DNA of 64,000 nt from Flavobacteriaceae bacterium (GCA_947457615.1 CANGWK010000005.1:1-64000); one strand, 5' to 3'; positions 34,855 through 45,333 are shown, counted from the first letter of the stretch. The notes: generated by a model from the sequence alone, not told the origin. A program made the numbers and translations.

Positions 34855-37800
34855 TTACATCCTATCCATCAACTCCAACGCTTTATTAATAGACTTCACA
34901 TTTTCAAAAGTCAATAATAATCGTAAACCATTTTTGGTTTCTTTTTCTTTCATTTTACAAAGGTTGCTGTTGTGTTGCACAAATTGCACCATCTTAATAA
35001 AACGATTGGATTGGTAGAAATCACTTTGTTGGTCGCCCACAAAATAGCCCACCATTTTACCTTGTTTCAAGATTAATTTTTCAATTCCGATGCTGGTGGC
35101 TTTCCATTTTATTCGGATGGAGTTAAGTAAAGCTATTGCTTCTTTTGGCAAAGCGCCAAATCTATCGGTTAGTTTTTGTTCGTATTGTAAAAGTGTTTCT
35201 TCGTCTTTAATAATGCTCAGTTCATTATACAAACTCAATCGTTCGGTAATATTATTGATGTAATCATCTGGAAACAGCAATTCGAAATCGGTATCAATCT
35301 GTAAGTCTTTTACGTATTCTTTGGTTTCGATATTGTTTTCGGTTGGATACAATTCTTTGAATTCGTTTTCCTTCAATTCTTCAATGGCCTCGTTCATGAT
35401 TTTTTGGTAGGTATCAAAACCAATATCGTTAATAAAACCACTTTGTTCGCCACCTAATAGATCTCCGGCACCCCTAATTTCTAAATCTTTCATGGCAATG
35501 TTGATGCCGCTTCCCAATTCTGAAAATTGTTCTAGTGCCTGAATACGTTTTCGAGCATCATCCGTCATTGCCGAATATGGAGGCGTAATGAAATAACAAA
35601 ACGCCTTCTTGTTGCTTCGTCCCACACGACCACGCATTTGATGCAAATCAGACAAACCAAAATTATTAGCATTATTAATAAAAATTGTATTGGCATTTGG
35701 TACATCCAATCCACTTTCAATGATTGTGGTTGCAACCAAAACGTCGAATTCGCCATTCATAAAAGCCAACATTAGTTCTTCTAGTTTCTTTCCGTCCAGT
35801 TGTCCATGTCCAATTCCTATTCGAGCATCGGGCACTAATCGTTGAATCATACCTGCAACTTCTTTAATATTTTCAATTCGGTTATTAATGAAGAAAACTT
35901 GTCCATTTCGTTGAATTTCATATGAAATCGCATCCCGAATTAAATCTTCATGAAAGCGAACCACATTAGTTTCTATAGGATATCTATTAGGTGGCGGTGT
36001 GGTAATTACCGATAAATCTCTGGCTGCCATCAACGAAAACTGCAAGGTTCTTGGTATAGGTGTCGCAGTTAATGTCAGGGTATCCACATTGGCAGAAATT
36101 GTTTTGAGTTTGTCTTTAACGTTCACTCCAAACTTCTGTTCCTCGTCAATAATTAACAATCCTAAATCTTTGAATTGCACATTTTTATTCACCAATTGGT
36201 GGGTTCCAATAATAATATCAAGCTTTCCTTCGCCTAATTCTTTTAGGGTTTCGGTTTTTTCTTTGGCAGTTCGAAAACGGTTTAAATACCCAATCGTAAC
36301 CGGCATGTCTTTTAGTCGTTCGGTAAAAGTTCTATAATGTTGGTAAGCCAAAATAGTGGTGGGCACCAAAATAGCAACTTGTTTTCCGTTGTCTACTGCT
36401 TTAAATGCAGCACGAATAGCGACTTCCGTTTTTCCAAAACCTACATCACCACATACCAATCGATCCATCGGGCGATCGTTTTCCATGTCCATTTTCACAT
36501 CGTTGGTAGAAGTGATTTGATCGGGGGTGTCTTCGTAAATAAAGGAACTTTCGAGTTCTTTTTGCAAATAACTGTCGGGTGCACAGGCGAATCCTTTTTC
36601 CAATTTTCGCTTTGCGTACAATTGAATCAAGTTGAATGCAATATGTTTAACTCGTGCTTTTGTTTTTTGTTTTAATGCTTTCCAAGCTCCCGAACCCAAT
36701 TTGTAAATCTTTGGTGGTGCGCCATCTTTACCATTATATTTTGAGATTTTATGCAACGAATGGATGCTTACATATACGATATCATTATCGGCATACACCA
36801 ATTTTATTGCCTCTTGGGTTTTACCTTCTACCTGAATTTTTTGTAAGCCACCAAATTTTCCAATTCCGTGGTCAATGTGGGTTACATAATCGCCAACGGC
36901 TAAGGAAGTCAGTTCTTTTAACGTGATGGTTTGCTTTTTGGAATACCCATTTTTGATGCTAAATTTATGGTAACGTTCAAATATTTGGTGGTCGGTGTAA
37001 CAAGCAATTTGGTGTTCTTCGTCTACAAAACCTTGATAAAGTGGAAAGACTATAGTTTTGTATTGTTTGCGAATGCTTTCCTGATTCTCTTCATCGATAT
37101 CTTCAAAAATATCATGAAAACGATTCGCCTGACTTTCATTGGAACAAAATAAATAATTCTTAATTCCGTTGGAATTGTTATCGTTTAGATTATTCAAAAG
37201 CAAATCAAATTGCTTATTGAAAGACGGTTGCGGTTGGATGTGGAACTCCAACGTTTTATCAATGGCAAAAGTTGGCGCATTGCTTAATTCTACTACCGAA
37301 AAGTAAAGTGCTTTTTTTAAGAATTGCTTCTGATTTAAAAACAATTCTTCGGGTTGCATCCTTTTTATAGTCGTATCTAATTTAGAAAATGCTTCGGTTG
37401 CTTTACCAAATAGTTTGTCTAATTGCTGTCCGAGCAAATCGGTATCTTGAATAAAAAGCACCGTTTTTTCGTGTATATAATCCAAGAAACTTTCGCGGTT
37501 TTCTTCAAAAAATTTATTTTCTACATTTGGAATTATAGAAACTTTCTTTAATTTTTCAATAGAAAGTTGGGTTTCAACATCAAAACTTCTAATGGAATCT
37601 ACTTCATTCCCAAAAAACTCTATCCGATACGGATTGTCGTTGGAGAATGAAAACACATCTACAATTCCGCCACGAACCGAGAATTCTCCTGGCTCGGTTA
37701 CAAAATCTACTCTTTTGAAATTGTATTCAAATAAAACCTCGTTGATAAAATCAATCGCCAATTTATCGTTTACCGAAATCTTGAACGTGTTTTTTTCGAG

Positions 37801-38211
37801 TTCTTTTTTGGTAACTACTTTTTCAAAAATTGCTTCGGCATACGAAACAATAATAGCGGGTTTTTTGCGGGAATTAATTCGGTTTAAAACCTCGGCTCTA
37901 AGTAATATATTGGCATTATCGGTTTCGTCTATTTGGTACGGTCGTCGGTACGAACCCGGATAAAACAAAACATCTTGGTCGTTAAGCAGTTGCTCTAAAT
38001 CGTTGAGGTAGTAAGCGGCTTCTTCCTTGTCGTTAAATAACAAAAGAAAAGGTACTTCGGCTTTTTCAAAAGTAGCTTCTACCACCAATGACAGGGCCGA
38101 GCCTAGTAACCCTTTGGCATTTATTTTAATGTCGCGTTGTTGTAATACGGTTGCTAATTGCTGGACTTTAGCCGATTTTTGATAAACAGAAGTAATGGTA
38201 TTTTTGCTCAA
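34855..38211 (-). CDS. mfd: Transcription-repair coupling factor
   Basis: 1118 residues. Mfd removes RNA polymerase stalled at DNA lesions and recruits UvrA. The N-terminal third is UvrB-like (NDKEEAAYYLNDLEQLLNDQ, then GEFSVRGGIVDVFSF). A CarD-like RNA polymerase interaction domain (VGDYVTHIDHGIGKFGGLQK) lies near residue 455. The translocase motor has Walker A GDVGFGKTEVA and the DEEQ box LLIIDEEQKFGV, then LTLTATPIPRTL and the TRG region MRGRVGRSNKKAF. The C-terminal TRCF domain ends with NGLRLLLTFENVKSI. A remnant of this same end lies at 49584-49737 in inverted orientation. Confidence 0.97.
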   Translation of the reverse strand: MSKNTITSVYQKSAKVQQLATVLQQRDIKINAKGLLGSALSLVVEATFEKAEVPFLLLFNDKEEAAYYLNDLEQLLNDQDVLFYPGSYRRPYQIDETDNANILLRAEVLNRINSRKKPAIIVSYAEAIFEKVVTKKELEKNTFKISVNDKLAIDFINEVLFEYNFKRVDFVTEPGEFSVRGGIVDVFSFSNDNPYRIEFFGNEVDSIRSFDVETQLSIEKLKKVSIIPNVENKFFEENRESFLDYIHEKTVLFIQDTDLLGQQLDKLFGKATEAFSKLDTTIKRMQPEELFLNQKQFLKKALYFSVVELSNAPTFAIDKTLEFHIQPQPSFNKQFDLLLNNLNDNNSNGIKNYLFCSNESQANRFHDIFEDIDEENQESIRKQYKTIVFPLYQGFVDEEHQIACYTDHQIFERYHKFSIKNGYSKKQTITLKELTSLAVGDYVTHIDHGIGKFGGLQKIQVEGKTQEAIKLVYADNDIVYVSIHSLHKISKYNGKDGAPPKIYKLGSGAWKALKQKTKARVKHIAFNLIQLYAKRKLEKGFACAPDSYLQKELESSFIYEDTPDQITSTNDVKMDMENDRPMDRLVCGDVGFGKTEVAIRAAFKAVDNGKQVAILVPTTILAYQHYRTFTERLKDMPVTIGYLNRFRTAKEKTETLKELGEGKLDIIIGTHQLVNKNVQFKDLGLLIIDEEQKFGVNVKDKLKTISANVDTLTLTATPIPRTLQFSLMAARDLSVITTPPPNRYPIETNVVRFHEDLIRDAISYEIQRNGQVFFINNRIENIKEVAGMIQRLVPDARIGIGHGQLDGKKLEELMLAFMNGEFDVLVATTIIESGLDVPNANTIFINNANNFGLSDLHQMRGRVGRSNKKAFCYFITPPYSAMTDDARKRIQALEQFSELGSGINIAMKDLEIRGAGDLLGGEQSGFINDIGFDTYQKIMNEAIEELKENEFKELYPTENNIETKEYVKDLQIDTDFELLFPDDYINNITERLSLYNELSIIKDEETLLQYEQKLTDRFGALPKEAIALLNSIRIKWKATSIGIEKLILKQGKMVGYFVGDQQSDFYQSNRFIKMVQFVQHNSNLCKMKEKETKNGLRLLLTFENVKSINKALELMDRM

Positions 38212-38221
38212 TTTTTTTGGT

Positions 38222-38800
38222 TTATTTCAATTCGTCTGGAATTGCCCTAGTTGTATCTTTCATCATTATTAAGTCTTGTTCGCCTTCTTCTAAAGGAATT
38301 TGGCTCCTTTTTACAATTTCCTCCATTTGCAATTGCAAAAAGTCGATTTCAGTATTTATTTCGCCAACAAGTTTTATTACTTTTTGTGCCGGAATTTGTT
38401 GTAAATGAATGTATAAATCCAAGCTTTTTATTTTTGTAATAAGAACCGTAATTCGAGTTTTCATTTGAGGTTTATCAAATTCAATTGGAATATTGAATTC
38501 TAAATCCATTGCCTTTTTAGATAGAATAGTTGCCTTTTTTTGAAATGCGCTTATAGAACTTTTAGGCTTTTGGTTAATCTCAGTTAAAAAATTACGCCAT
38601 TCCACCCAGTTTTGTATTTTGCTTTGTGTAGTAGGTTCAATTTGGGAAATTTCAAATAACCAACCTCTGTTGATGCTATTAAAAACCACCTCTTTTTTTT
38701 GGGCTTCTTTTTGTTGTTCTATAATTAATAGTGACTCATCGTTTTTACAAGAAACAATTAATAAAGCAAAGAATAGTAGGTAGATAGATTTCAATTGCAT
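38222..38800 (-). CDS. Hypothetical lipoprotein, helical
   Basis: 192 residues. MQLKSIYLLFFALLIVSC is a lipoprotein signal with lipobox IVSC (Cys18). The mature region is mostly helical with many Lys, Glu and Gln (LLIIEQQKEAQKKEVVFNSI). I do not recognise a named family. It lies 10 bp upstream of mfd on the same strand, so it may be transcribed into mfd, which could supply part of the mfd promoter context. Confidence 0.8.
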   Translation of the reverse strand: MQLKSIYLLFFALLIVSCKNDESLLIIEQQKEAQKKEVVFNSINRGWLFEISQIEPTTQSKIQNWVEWRNFLTEINQKPKSSISAFQKKATILSKKAMDLEFNIPIEFDKPQMKTRITVLITKIKSLDLYIHLQQIPAQKVIKLVGEINTEIDFLQLQMEEIVKRSQIPLEEGEQDLIMMKDTTRAIPDELK

Positions 38801-38933
38801 CAGAGAAATTTAAATTAGATTACAAAAATACAAAAGTAGTAGTTTTGTTTTAGAGATTTTGTGAAAGGTTTGGTAAATGTTTGTTAGCTTGAAGATGGAG
38901 GCAGGAGTTTCGATTAATCTTAAACTAAATCGT

Positions 38934-38941
38934 TATATTTG
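38934..38941 (+). promoter_or_regulatory. Candidate -7 element for the threonine dehydrogenase gene
   Basis: TATATTTG matches TAnnTTTG, 19 bp before the ATG at 38961. It supports that start over the longer frame opening at 38877, which would place the promoter inside the coding region. Confidence 0.55.
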
Positions 38942-38960
38942 TATTACAAACAAACAAACT

Positions 38961-39902
38961 ATGACTGCCAAAATATTAATAATTGGTGCGTGCGGACAAA
39001 TAGGTACCGAACTCACCATGCAACTCCGTGCCGTTTATGGAAACGACAATGTAATTGCCTCCGACATCAGAAAATTAAATAATGACATTGTCAACAAAGG
39101 TATTTTTGAGGTAATAAATGCTTTAGATTATAACCAAATTGATCATTTAATTGAAAAATACCAAATTACCGATGTGTATTTAATGGCTGCTTTATTATCG
39201 GCTACAGCCGAGAAAAACCCCGCATTTGCTTGGGATTTAAACATGAATTCTTTATTTCATGTTTTGAATTTAGCGAAAGCCAAAAAGATTAAAAAAGTGT
39301 TTTGGCCTTCTAGTATTGCCGTTTTCGGACCAACAACTCCTAGAGAAAACACACCACAATATACCATTATGGAGCCAACAACTGTTTACGGAATTAGTAA
39401 ACAAACGGGTGAACGATGGTGTGAATATTACCACCACCAATATGGCGTTGACGTGCGAAGTATTCGCTATCCTGGATTAATCAGTTGGACGACGGAGCCA
39501 GGTGGCGGCACTACAGATTATGCTGTCGATATTTATCATAAAGCTTTGGAAAATGGATCATTTGAATGTTTCCTTTCGGAAGACACTAAGTTGCCAATGA
39601 TGTATATGGATGATGCCATTAGAGCAACCATAGAAATAATGCAGGTGGAGGATGAAAAGGTAAAAATTCGTTCTTCGTATAATTTGGCTGGGATTAGTTT
39701 TACGCCATCGCAAATAGCGGAAGAAATTAAAAAACACATCCCGAATTTCACTATTACTTATAATCCAGATTCGCGCCAAAATATTGCCGATAGTTGGCCG
39801 GCATCTATTGATGATTCTTGCGCAAGAGAAGATTGGGGATGGAAACACCAATACGAGATGGATTCTATGACCACTATAATGTTGGAAAATTTAGAGAAAT
39901 AG
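38961..39902 (+). CDS. tdh: NAD-dependent epimerase-type L-threonine 3-dehydrogenase (SDR family)
   Basis: 313 residues from ATG 38961 (MTAKILIIGACGQIGTELTM). The NAD-binding glycines are in IGACGQIGTE, with the following acidic residue in ASDIRK. The catalytic tyrosine-lysine pair is in YGISKQTGERWCEYY, and the Ser-rich strand is WPSSIAVFGPTTP. This SDR form of threonine dehydrogenase is established in Flavobacterium and oxidises threonine to 2-amino-3-ketobutyrate. The kbl gene, for the next step, lies downstream (44052-45242), separated by sod and the AddA-like gene. Gene symbol reflects function, not relation to zinc-type tdh. Confidence 0.88.
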   Translation: MTAKILIIGACGQIGTELTMQLRAVYGNDNVIASDIRKLNNDIVNKGIFEVINALDYNQIDHLIEKYQITDVYLMAALLSATAEKNPAFAWDLNMNSLFHVLNLAKAKKIKKVFWPSSIAVFGPTTPRENTPQYTIMEPTTVYGISKQTGERWCEYYHHQYGVDVRSIRYPGLISWTTEPGGGTTDYAVDIYHKALENGSFECFLSEDTKLPMMYMDDAIRATIEIMQVEDEKVKIRSSYNLAGISFTPSQIAEEIKKHIPNFTITYNPDSRQNIADSWPASIDDSCAREDWGWKHQYEMDSMTTIMLENLEK

Positions 39903-39906
39903 TATA

Positions 39907-39950
39907 AAAAAACAAATCCTAATTAAGCAGTTAATTAGGATTTGTTTTTT
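39907..39950. terminator. 20-bp-arm bidirectional terminator
   Basis: Arms 39907-39926 and 39931-39950 are perfect complements around tetraloop GCAG, with the AAATCCTAATTAA and TTAATTAGGATTT core and A/T runs outside. It separates the convergent tdh and sod genes and should work in both directions. Confidence 0.92.
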
Positions 39951-39965
39951 AAAATAGAACAAAGA

Positions 39966-40571
39966 TTATTTTTCTAATGCAAATCTTTTGGCAACTTCTG
40001 TCCAATTCACAACATTAAAGAATGCTTCAATATAATCTGGACGACGGTTTTGGTAATGCAAATAGTAAGCATGTTCCCAAACGTCCATTGATAAAATCGG
40101 AGTTCCTCCACATCCAACACCTGGCATCAATGGATTGTCTTGATTTGGTGTTCCGCATACTTCCAATTTTCCGTCTTTTACGCAAAGCCAAGCCCAACCC
40201 GAACCGAATTGTGTTGCACCTGCTTTAGAAAATTTAGCTTTAAATTCATCAAAAGATTTAAAATCTCTTTCAATAGCTTCTAATAATTCACCTGTTGGAA
40301 GTCCGCCGCCATCTGGAGACATTACAGTCCAAAACAAATTATGATTATAAAAACCACCACCATTATTTCTAACAGCAGCATTTTTCATATCTAAATTGAT
40401 TAAAATATTTTCAATAGTTTTTCCTTCTAAATCTGTTCCTGTAGCAGCAGCATTAAGATTTGTTGTATAAGCATTATGATGTTTAGAATGGTGAATTTCC
40501 ATTGTTCTTGCATCAATATGTGGCTCTAATGCATCGTAAGCGTAAGGTAATTTTGGTAATTCAAATGCCAT
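39966..40571 (-). CDS. sodA: Superoxide dismutase (Fe/Mn family)
   Basis: 201 residues from the ATG at 40569-40571 ([20 protein letters not shown]). The frame opens upstream to 40619, but a promoter box (40607-40614) lies there. Metal ligands: His in HHSKHHNAY, His in FYNHNLFW, and Asp/His in [27 protein letters not shown] and NQDNPLMPG (Gln) resemble Mn-type enzymes more than Fe-type, but by-eye assignment is uncertain and cambialistic use is possible. It dismutates superoxide to O2 and H2O2 in the cytoplasm. Confidence 0.93.
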   Translation of the reverse strand: MAFELPKLPYAYDALEPHIDARTMEIHHSKHHNAYTTNLNAAATGTDLEGKTIENILINLDMKNAAVRNNGGGFYNHNLFWTVMSPDGGGLPTGELLEAIERDFKSFDEFKAKFSKAGATQFGSGWAWLCVKDGKLEVCGTPNQDNPLMPGVGCGGTPILSMDVWEHAYYLHYQNRRPDYIEAFFNVVNWTEVAKRFALEK

Positions 40572-40606
40572 AATATATTTATTTAAGTTAGTATTAAAAT
40601 TGATTT

Positions 40607-40614
40607 CAAATTTA
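40607..40614 (-). promoter_or_regulatory. Candidate -7 element of superoxide dismutase
   Basis: On the minus strand this reads TAAATTTG, matching TAnnTTTG, about 36 bp before the ATG at 40571. It fixes the shorter start for the gene. Confidence 0.5.
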
Positions 40615-40749
40615 TACATTTATCTTTATAAAAGAAAACTCTTTTTTTACATAAATCCCATGAGAATTGTAATTAATAAAGTTCGTTTCAAATAATTAAA
40701 ATTGAATTACATTTATCCAATTAAATTTTAAACCTTTCGGAGATATATT

Positions 40750-43700
40750 ATGACGATCCATAAACCAGCATTTTCTATATACGACGCATCGGCAGGCTCC
40801 GGGAAAACCTATACTTTGGTAAAAGAATACCTAAAAATTATTCTGTTATCTACAAAAAACGATGCCTACCGAAACATACTCGCCATTACGTTTACCAACA
40901 AAGCGGTACACGAAATGAAAAGCCGTGTGGTGGAAAGTTTGTCGGAATTTGCTTCAGAAACTCCTTCGGAAAAAGCGTTGTTGTTGATGCAAGATATTCA
41001 CGAAGAAACAAAATTATCTTTGCCAGATATGAAAGTCAAAGCCAAAAGCATCATCAAAAATCTTATTCATAATTATGCTGCTTTTGATATTTCTACTATT
41101 GATAAGTTCACGCACAAAGTTATTAGGGCATTTGCGCACGATTTAAATTTACCCATCACTTTTGAAGTTTCTTTGGATACCGAAAATCTTTTAACAGAGG
41201 CCGTGGACGCCATTATCGCGCAAGCTGGAGAAGATGAAATTTTGACTAATTTGTTGGTAGATTTCACTATGGAAAAAACCGACGAGGATAAATCGTGGGA
41301 TGTTTCTCGGGAAATTATGGATACTGGAAGAATGATTTTGAACGAGAACAATCGCGAAGAAATTACGCATTTCAACACTAAAACAATTACTGAATTTTCA
41401 GAAATTAAAGCCAAACTTGGAGATCTTTCCAAGGAAATTGAAGACGAAACGGTTGCATTAGCAAATGAAGCATTGGCGTTAATTGACAAAAACGGAATTG
41501 ATTTAAAATCTTTTTCTGCAGGACACTTTCCCCGGCATTTGGTAAGTATTCAAGAGCGGAAATTCAATCCAGCCAATAAAATGTATCGCGAAGTTGACGA
41601 TATAAAAATTAATAAAACCGCGAAGGATTCAGCTATTATTGAAACTATAATCCCTGATTTATTGAAACTTTTATCTAAGGTGTATCAGAAATTTGAAAAG
41701 AGAAACTTCTATGAAGCCTTTCTGAAAAATATAACGCCACTTTCGTTATTAAATACAGTAAGTAATGAGTTGGCTAAAATCCAAAAAGAACAAAATATTC
41801 TTTCTATTGCCGAGTTCAATAAGTTGATTAATGAACAAATTCAGAACCAACCTGCGCCTTTTATTTACGAACGATTGGGGGAACGGTACAAGCATTTTTT
41901 CATGGATGAATTTCAAGACACTTCTGAAATGCAATGGCAAAATTTGATACCTTTAATTGATAATGCTTTGGTGAGTGAAGACTTGGAAGGGGAACGAGGT
42001 TCTTTAATGCTTGTTGGCGACCCTAAACAATCTATTTACCGATGGCGGGGTGGTAAAGCCGAGCAATTTATAGCGTTAAACAAAGATAAAAATCCGTTTA
42101 ACAACCCAGATAAAAAGGCATTTACTTTAGATACCAATTACAGAAGTTATTCGGAAGTTATAAATTTTAATAATGATTTCTTTCAGTTTTTGTCTAAAGA
42201 ATTTGAAAATGAAGATTACAAAGATTTGTATCTCAACCATTGTCGTCAAAAAACCAACAGTAAAAAAGGAGGTTTGGTGTCGATTTCGTTTCTCCCAAAA
42301 ATAGAGGATGAAGAATTTGACGAAGACAGTTTGGATAAAAACGAACTCTATTTAGAAGCTACTTTTAAGAAAATTGAAGAGGTTAAAACGAATGGTTTTA
42401 AGAATAAAGATATTGTTATTTTAACAAGAAAAAAATCACAAGGAACTGCTATTGCCAATTATTTAACCGAAAACGGAATTCCGATTCTTTCTTCTGAAAG
42501 CTTGCTCATTGGCGCGTCGACGGAAGTGCAATGTGTGATTAATATTTTGTGTTATTTGAAAAACAGTAACGATCAAGAAGCCAAAGCGCATTTCTTGTAT
42601 TATATGGCCATCAACCAACAAGATAAATTAGAAATTCATGATTTTATAGCAAAAGGAATTGCGCTAAAAAACGAGAAGGAGTTCCAGACTTGGTTAAACC
42701 AATTTGGATTGGATTTTTCTTTTGAAAACAGCAGAAAAAAATCTTTATATGAAGCTACAGAAATTATTATTTCCAAAGTAATTCCGATACCAAAACAAAA
42801 TGCTTATGTTCAATATTTCTTGGATATTGTTTTAGAGCGCGACATAAAAAACCAAGCGGGAATTTCTGATTTCTTGAATTATTGGGTAAAAAACGGAGAA
42901 AAGTTAAGTATTCCATCGCCCGAAGGAAATGATGCTGTTCGAATTATGACCATTCACAAGTCGAAAGGATTGGAGTTTCCAGTGGTGATTTTTCCTTTTG
43001 CAGAAGAAGATTTCAGCCATGGCCCTAAAGAAAAAATTTGGCTTAATGCCGATGAAGAAATAGTTGGTTTGCCTAAAGCGTTAGTAGATAAAAGCAGTAA
43101 AGTAGAAGGTTATGGAGCAGATGCTTCACAAATTTATAACCAGAAAAAGCAAGAAGATTTATTGGATACGGTTAATGTGCTTTATGTTGCTTTAACGCGT
43201 GCCGAAGAACAATTGCATGTAATTTCGGCAATGAACCTAAAGAAAGATGGCGCTTTGCCCAAAAATTTATCGTCTTTTTTCATTGAATTTTTACAAGATA
43301 AAGGCTTTGAGGAAACGAAACTTAATTATGAATTTGGTAACCCTGAAAAATTATCTGTTGATAATAAAAAATTAAAAGAAACGCTAACTATTCCGCAAGT
43401 TGCTGCAACGTTGAATCCGAAAAACATCAAAATTGCACAGCGCGAAAGCGTAATGTGGAACACCAAACAGCAAAATGCTATAGAATACGGAAATACTATA
43501 CATGAAATTTTATCCTATGTAAAAACTAAAACCGATATAGATTTGGCCATTGTTAAAGCCGTCGAAAATGGCTTAATTGTTTTTAATCAAAAAGAAGAAG
43601 TTGCTGAAACAATCCATGAAATTGTGAACCATCACGATTTGACAGACTTTTACTCGGCAGGGACTAAGGTTTTGAACGAGCAAACCATCATCCAAAAAGA

Positions 43701-43902
43701 AGGAAATTTAGTAAAGCCAGATAGAATGGTGCTAAATAGTTCCAATGAAATTTATTTATTGGATTATAAAACAGGTTCGCATTTGCCTAAATACCAATTG
43801 CAATTAGAAAATTATCAGAAAGCTATTGAAGATATGGGATATAAAGTGGTTAAAAAATCACTTGTTTATATAGGTGAAGGAATTGAAATTGTAAATTTGT
43901 AG
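40750..43902 (+). CDS. UvrD/AddA-like helicase-nuclease
   Basis: 1050 residues. Walker A is SAGSGKTYTLVKEYL (about residues 14-28). Other SF1A motifs: AITFTNKAVHEMKSRV (Ia), FMDEFQDTSEMQWQN (II), LVGDPKQSIYRWRGG (III), LDTNYRSYSEVINFN (IV), IMTIHKSKGLEFPVVIFPFA (V) and LYVALTRAEEQLH (VI). The C-terminal RecB-type PD-(D/E)XK nuclease has HEIL, then PDRMV and IYLLDYKTGSHL. The order matches AddA. Together with the AddB-like gene at 46812 it probably makes a helicase-nuclease for double-strand-break end resection and RecA loading. The two genes are split by kbl and an ompA-like gene. Confidence 0.92.
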   Translation: MTIHKPAFSIYDASAGSGKTYTLVKEYLKIILLSTKNDAYRNILAITFTNKAVHEMKSRVVESLSEFASETPSEKALLLMQDIHEETKLSLPDMKVKAKSIIKNLIHNYAAFDISTIDKFTHKVIRAFAHDLNLPITFEVSLDTENLLTEAVDAIIAQAGEDEILTNLLVDFTMEKTDEDKSWDVSREIMDTGRMILNENNREEITHFNTKTITEFSEIKAKLGDLSKEIEDETVALANEALALIDKNGIDLKSFSAGHFPRHLVSIQERKFNPANKMYREVDDIKINKTAKDSAIIETIIPDLLKLLSKVYQKFEKRNFYEAFLKNITPLSLLNTVSNELAKIQKEQNILSIAEFNKLINEQIQNQPAPFIYERLGERYKHFFMDEFQDTSEMQWQNLIPLIDNALVSEDLEGERGSLMLVGDPKQSIYRWRGGKAEQFIALNKDKNPFNNPDKKAFTLDTNYRSYSEVINFNNDFFQFLSKEFENEDYKDLYLNHCRQKTNSKKGGLVSISFLPKIEDEEFDEDSLDKNELYLEATFKKIEEVKTNGFKNKDIVILTRKKSQGTAIANYLTENGIPILSSESLLIGASTEVQCVINILCYLKNSNDQEAKAHFLYYMAINQQDKLEIHDFIAKGIALKNEKEFQTWLNQFGLDFSFENSRKKSLYEATEIIISKVIPIPKQNAYVQYFLDIVLERDIKNQAGISDFLNYWVKNGEKLSIPSPEGNDAVRIMTIHKSKGLEFPVVIFPFAEEDFSHGPKEKIWLNADEEIVGLPKALVDKSSKVEGYGADASQIYNQKKQEDLLDTVNVLYVALTRAEEQLHVISAMNLKKDGALPKNLSSFFIEFLQDKGFEETKLNYEFGNPEKLSVDNKKLKETLTIPQVAATLNPKNIKIAQRESVMWNTKQQNAIEYGNTIHEILSYVKTKTDIDLAIVKAVENGLIVFNQKEEVAETIHEIVNHHDLTDFYSAGTKVLNEQTIIQKEGNLVKPDRMVLNSSNEIYLLDYKTGSHLPKYQLQLENYQKAIEDMGYKVVKKSLVYIGEGIEIVNL

Positions 43903-44051
43903 AAAATTAGAATAATAGACATAAGACTTTTCGCTTTCAGTTTACAGCAGCAATTAAAACGAAGTTTTAAATTAGTGTAATAAAAAACAGATTTCGAATT
44001 TGTGAAAATTTATGAAATTTGTGTCAAAAGAAAAACAAACAAAACTAGAAT

Positions 44052-45242
44052 ATGTACGGAAAGATTCAACAACACTTGCAAAACGAGTTGCAAACCATTG
44101 AGGATAATGGTATTTTTAAGCGAGAACGCATTATTACATCTCCACAAGGAGCAGAAATAACAGTTAATGGCGAAACTGTTTTAAATTTTTGCGGTAACAA
44201 TTATTTAGGATTGTCTTCCCATCCCGAAGTGATTAAGGCAGCAAAAGACGCCTTGGATTCTCATGGTTTTGGAATGTCGTCGGTACGTTTCATCTGTGGA
44301 ACCCAAGATATTCATAAAACTTTAGAAAAAAAGATAGCCGATTTTTACGGAACGGAAGACACTATATTGTATGCAGCTGCTTTTGATGCTAATGGAGGCG
44401 TTTTTGAACCTTTATTAGGAGAGGAAGATTGTATTATTTCCGATAGTTTGAACCATGCTTCTATCATTGATGGGGTTCGTTTGTGTAAAGCAGCGCGCTA
44501 CCGTTATGAAAATTGCAATATGGAAGATTTAGAGCAACAATTAATTAAAGCAACGCAAGCCCAACATCGTTTTAAACTAATAGTTACCGACGGAGTATTT
44601 TCTATGGACGGTTTGGTAGCTCCGTTAGATAAAATCTGTGATTTAGCAGATAAATATGATGCCTTAGTTATGGTAGATGAATGTCATGCTGCTGGTTTTA
44701 TAGGTGCAACAGGCAAAGGAACACCAGAAGCCAAAGGAGTCATGGGTCGAGTAGACATCATTACTGGAACTTTAGGGAAAGCCCTTGGAGGGGCTATGGG
44801 AGGCTATACCACGGCTAAAAAAGAAATTATCGAAATATTACGCCAACGTTCTCGTCCGTATTTATTTTCTAATTCTTTAGCACCTGCAATTGTTGGGGCT
44901 TCAATTAAGGTATTTGAACTTTTAGAAAAAGACACTGCCTTGAGAGATAAACTAGAATGGAATACTAATTATTTTAAAGCTGGATTACGATCTGCAGGCA
45001 TTGATTTTATTGATGGCGATTCGGCAATTGTTCCAGTTATGCTGTATGATGCAAAGCTTTCACAAGTCATGGCAGATGAGTTATTAAAGAAAGGAATTTA
45101 TGTTATTGGATTCTTTTATCCGGTAGTTCCAAAAGAAAAGGCACGGATAAGAGTTCAACTTTCTGCTGCGCATACTAAGGAACATTTAGACCGTGCAATA
45201 AAAGCTTTTATCGAAGTTAGTAAGTCCTTAAAAATAATTTAA
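44052..45242 (+). CDS. kbl: 2-amino-3-ketobutyrate coenzyme A ligase (glycine C-acetyltransferase)
   Basis: 396 residues. This PLP-dependent alpha-oxoamine synthase converts 2-amino-3-ketobutyrate and CoA to glycine and acetyl-Co[21 protein letters not shown] and [20 protein letters not shown] start the fold. [20 protein letters not shown] holds the Asp facing PLP. The Lys in [17 protein letters not shown] (about residue 244) forms the internal aldimine. With tdh (38961-39902) it completes the threonine degradation pathway. It is upstream of an OmpA gene with its own promoter. Confidence 0.96.
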   Translation: MYGKIQQHLQNELQTIEDNGIFKRERIITSPQGAEITVNGETVLNFCGNNYLGLSSHPEVIKAAKDALDSHGFGMSSVRFICGTQDIHKTLEKKIADFYGTEDTILYAAAFDANGGVFEPLLGEEDCIISDSLNHASIIDGVRLCKAARYRYENCNMEDLEQQLIKATQAQHRFKLIVTDGVFSMDGLVAPLDKICDLADKYDALVMVDECHAAGFIGATGKGTPEAKGVMGRVDIITGTLGKALGGAMGGYTTAKKEIIEILRQRSRPYLFSNSLAPAIVGASIKVFELLEKDTALRDKLEWNTNYFKAGLRSAGIDFIDGDSAIVPVMLYDAKLSQVMADELLKKGIYVIGFFYPVVPKEKARIRVQLSAAHTKEHLDRAIKAFIEVSKSLKII

Positions 45243-45265
45243 AGTAGAATTTTTAGCCCTAACAT

Positions 45266-45296
45266 TTTGATAATTCATTTATTGGCATTACTTTTG
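45266..45296 (+). promoter_or_regulatory. Strong flavobacterial promoter for the OmpA-family gene
   Basis: TTTG (45266-45269) and TACTTTTG (45289-45296) with a 19-bp spacer are a full match to the Bacteroidota housekeeping pattern (TTTG-N19-TAnnTTTG). The ATG is 37 bp downstream. This is the best promoter in the window, consistent with an abundant outer-membrane protein. Confidence 0.8.
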
Positions 45297-45333
45297 CGTC
45301 ATTATATATTTATAATTTAACAAAAAACTAAGT

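Noticed and set aside
36337..36675. Several open plus-strand frames of 70-125 codons over mfd
   Set aside because: They are antisense to a conserved translocase region, do not form a series, and show no protein-family features.
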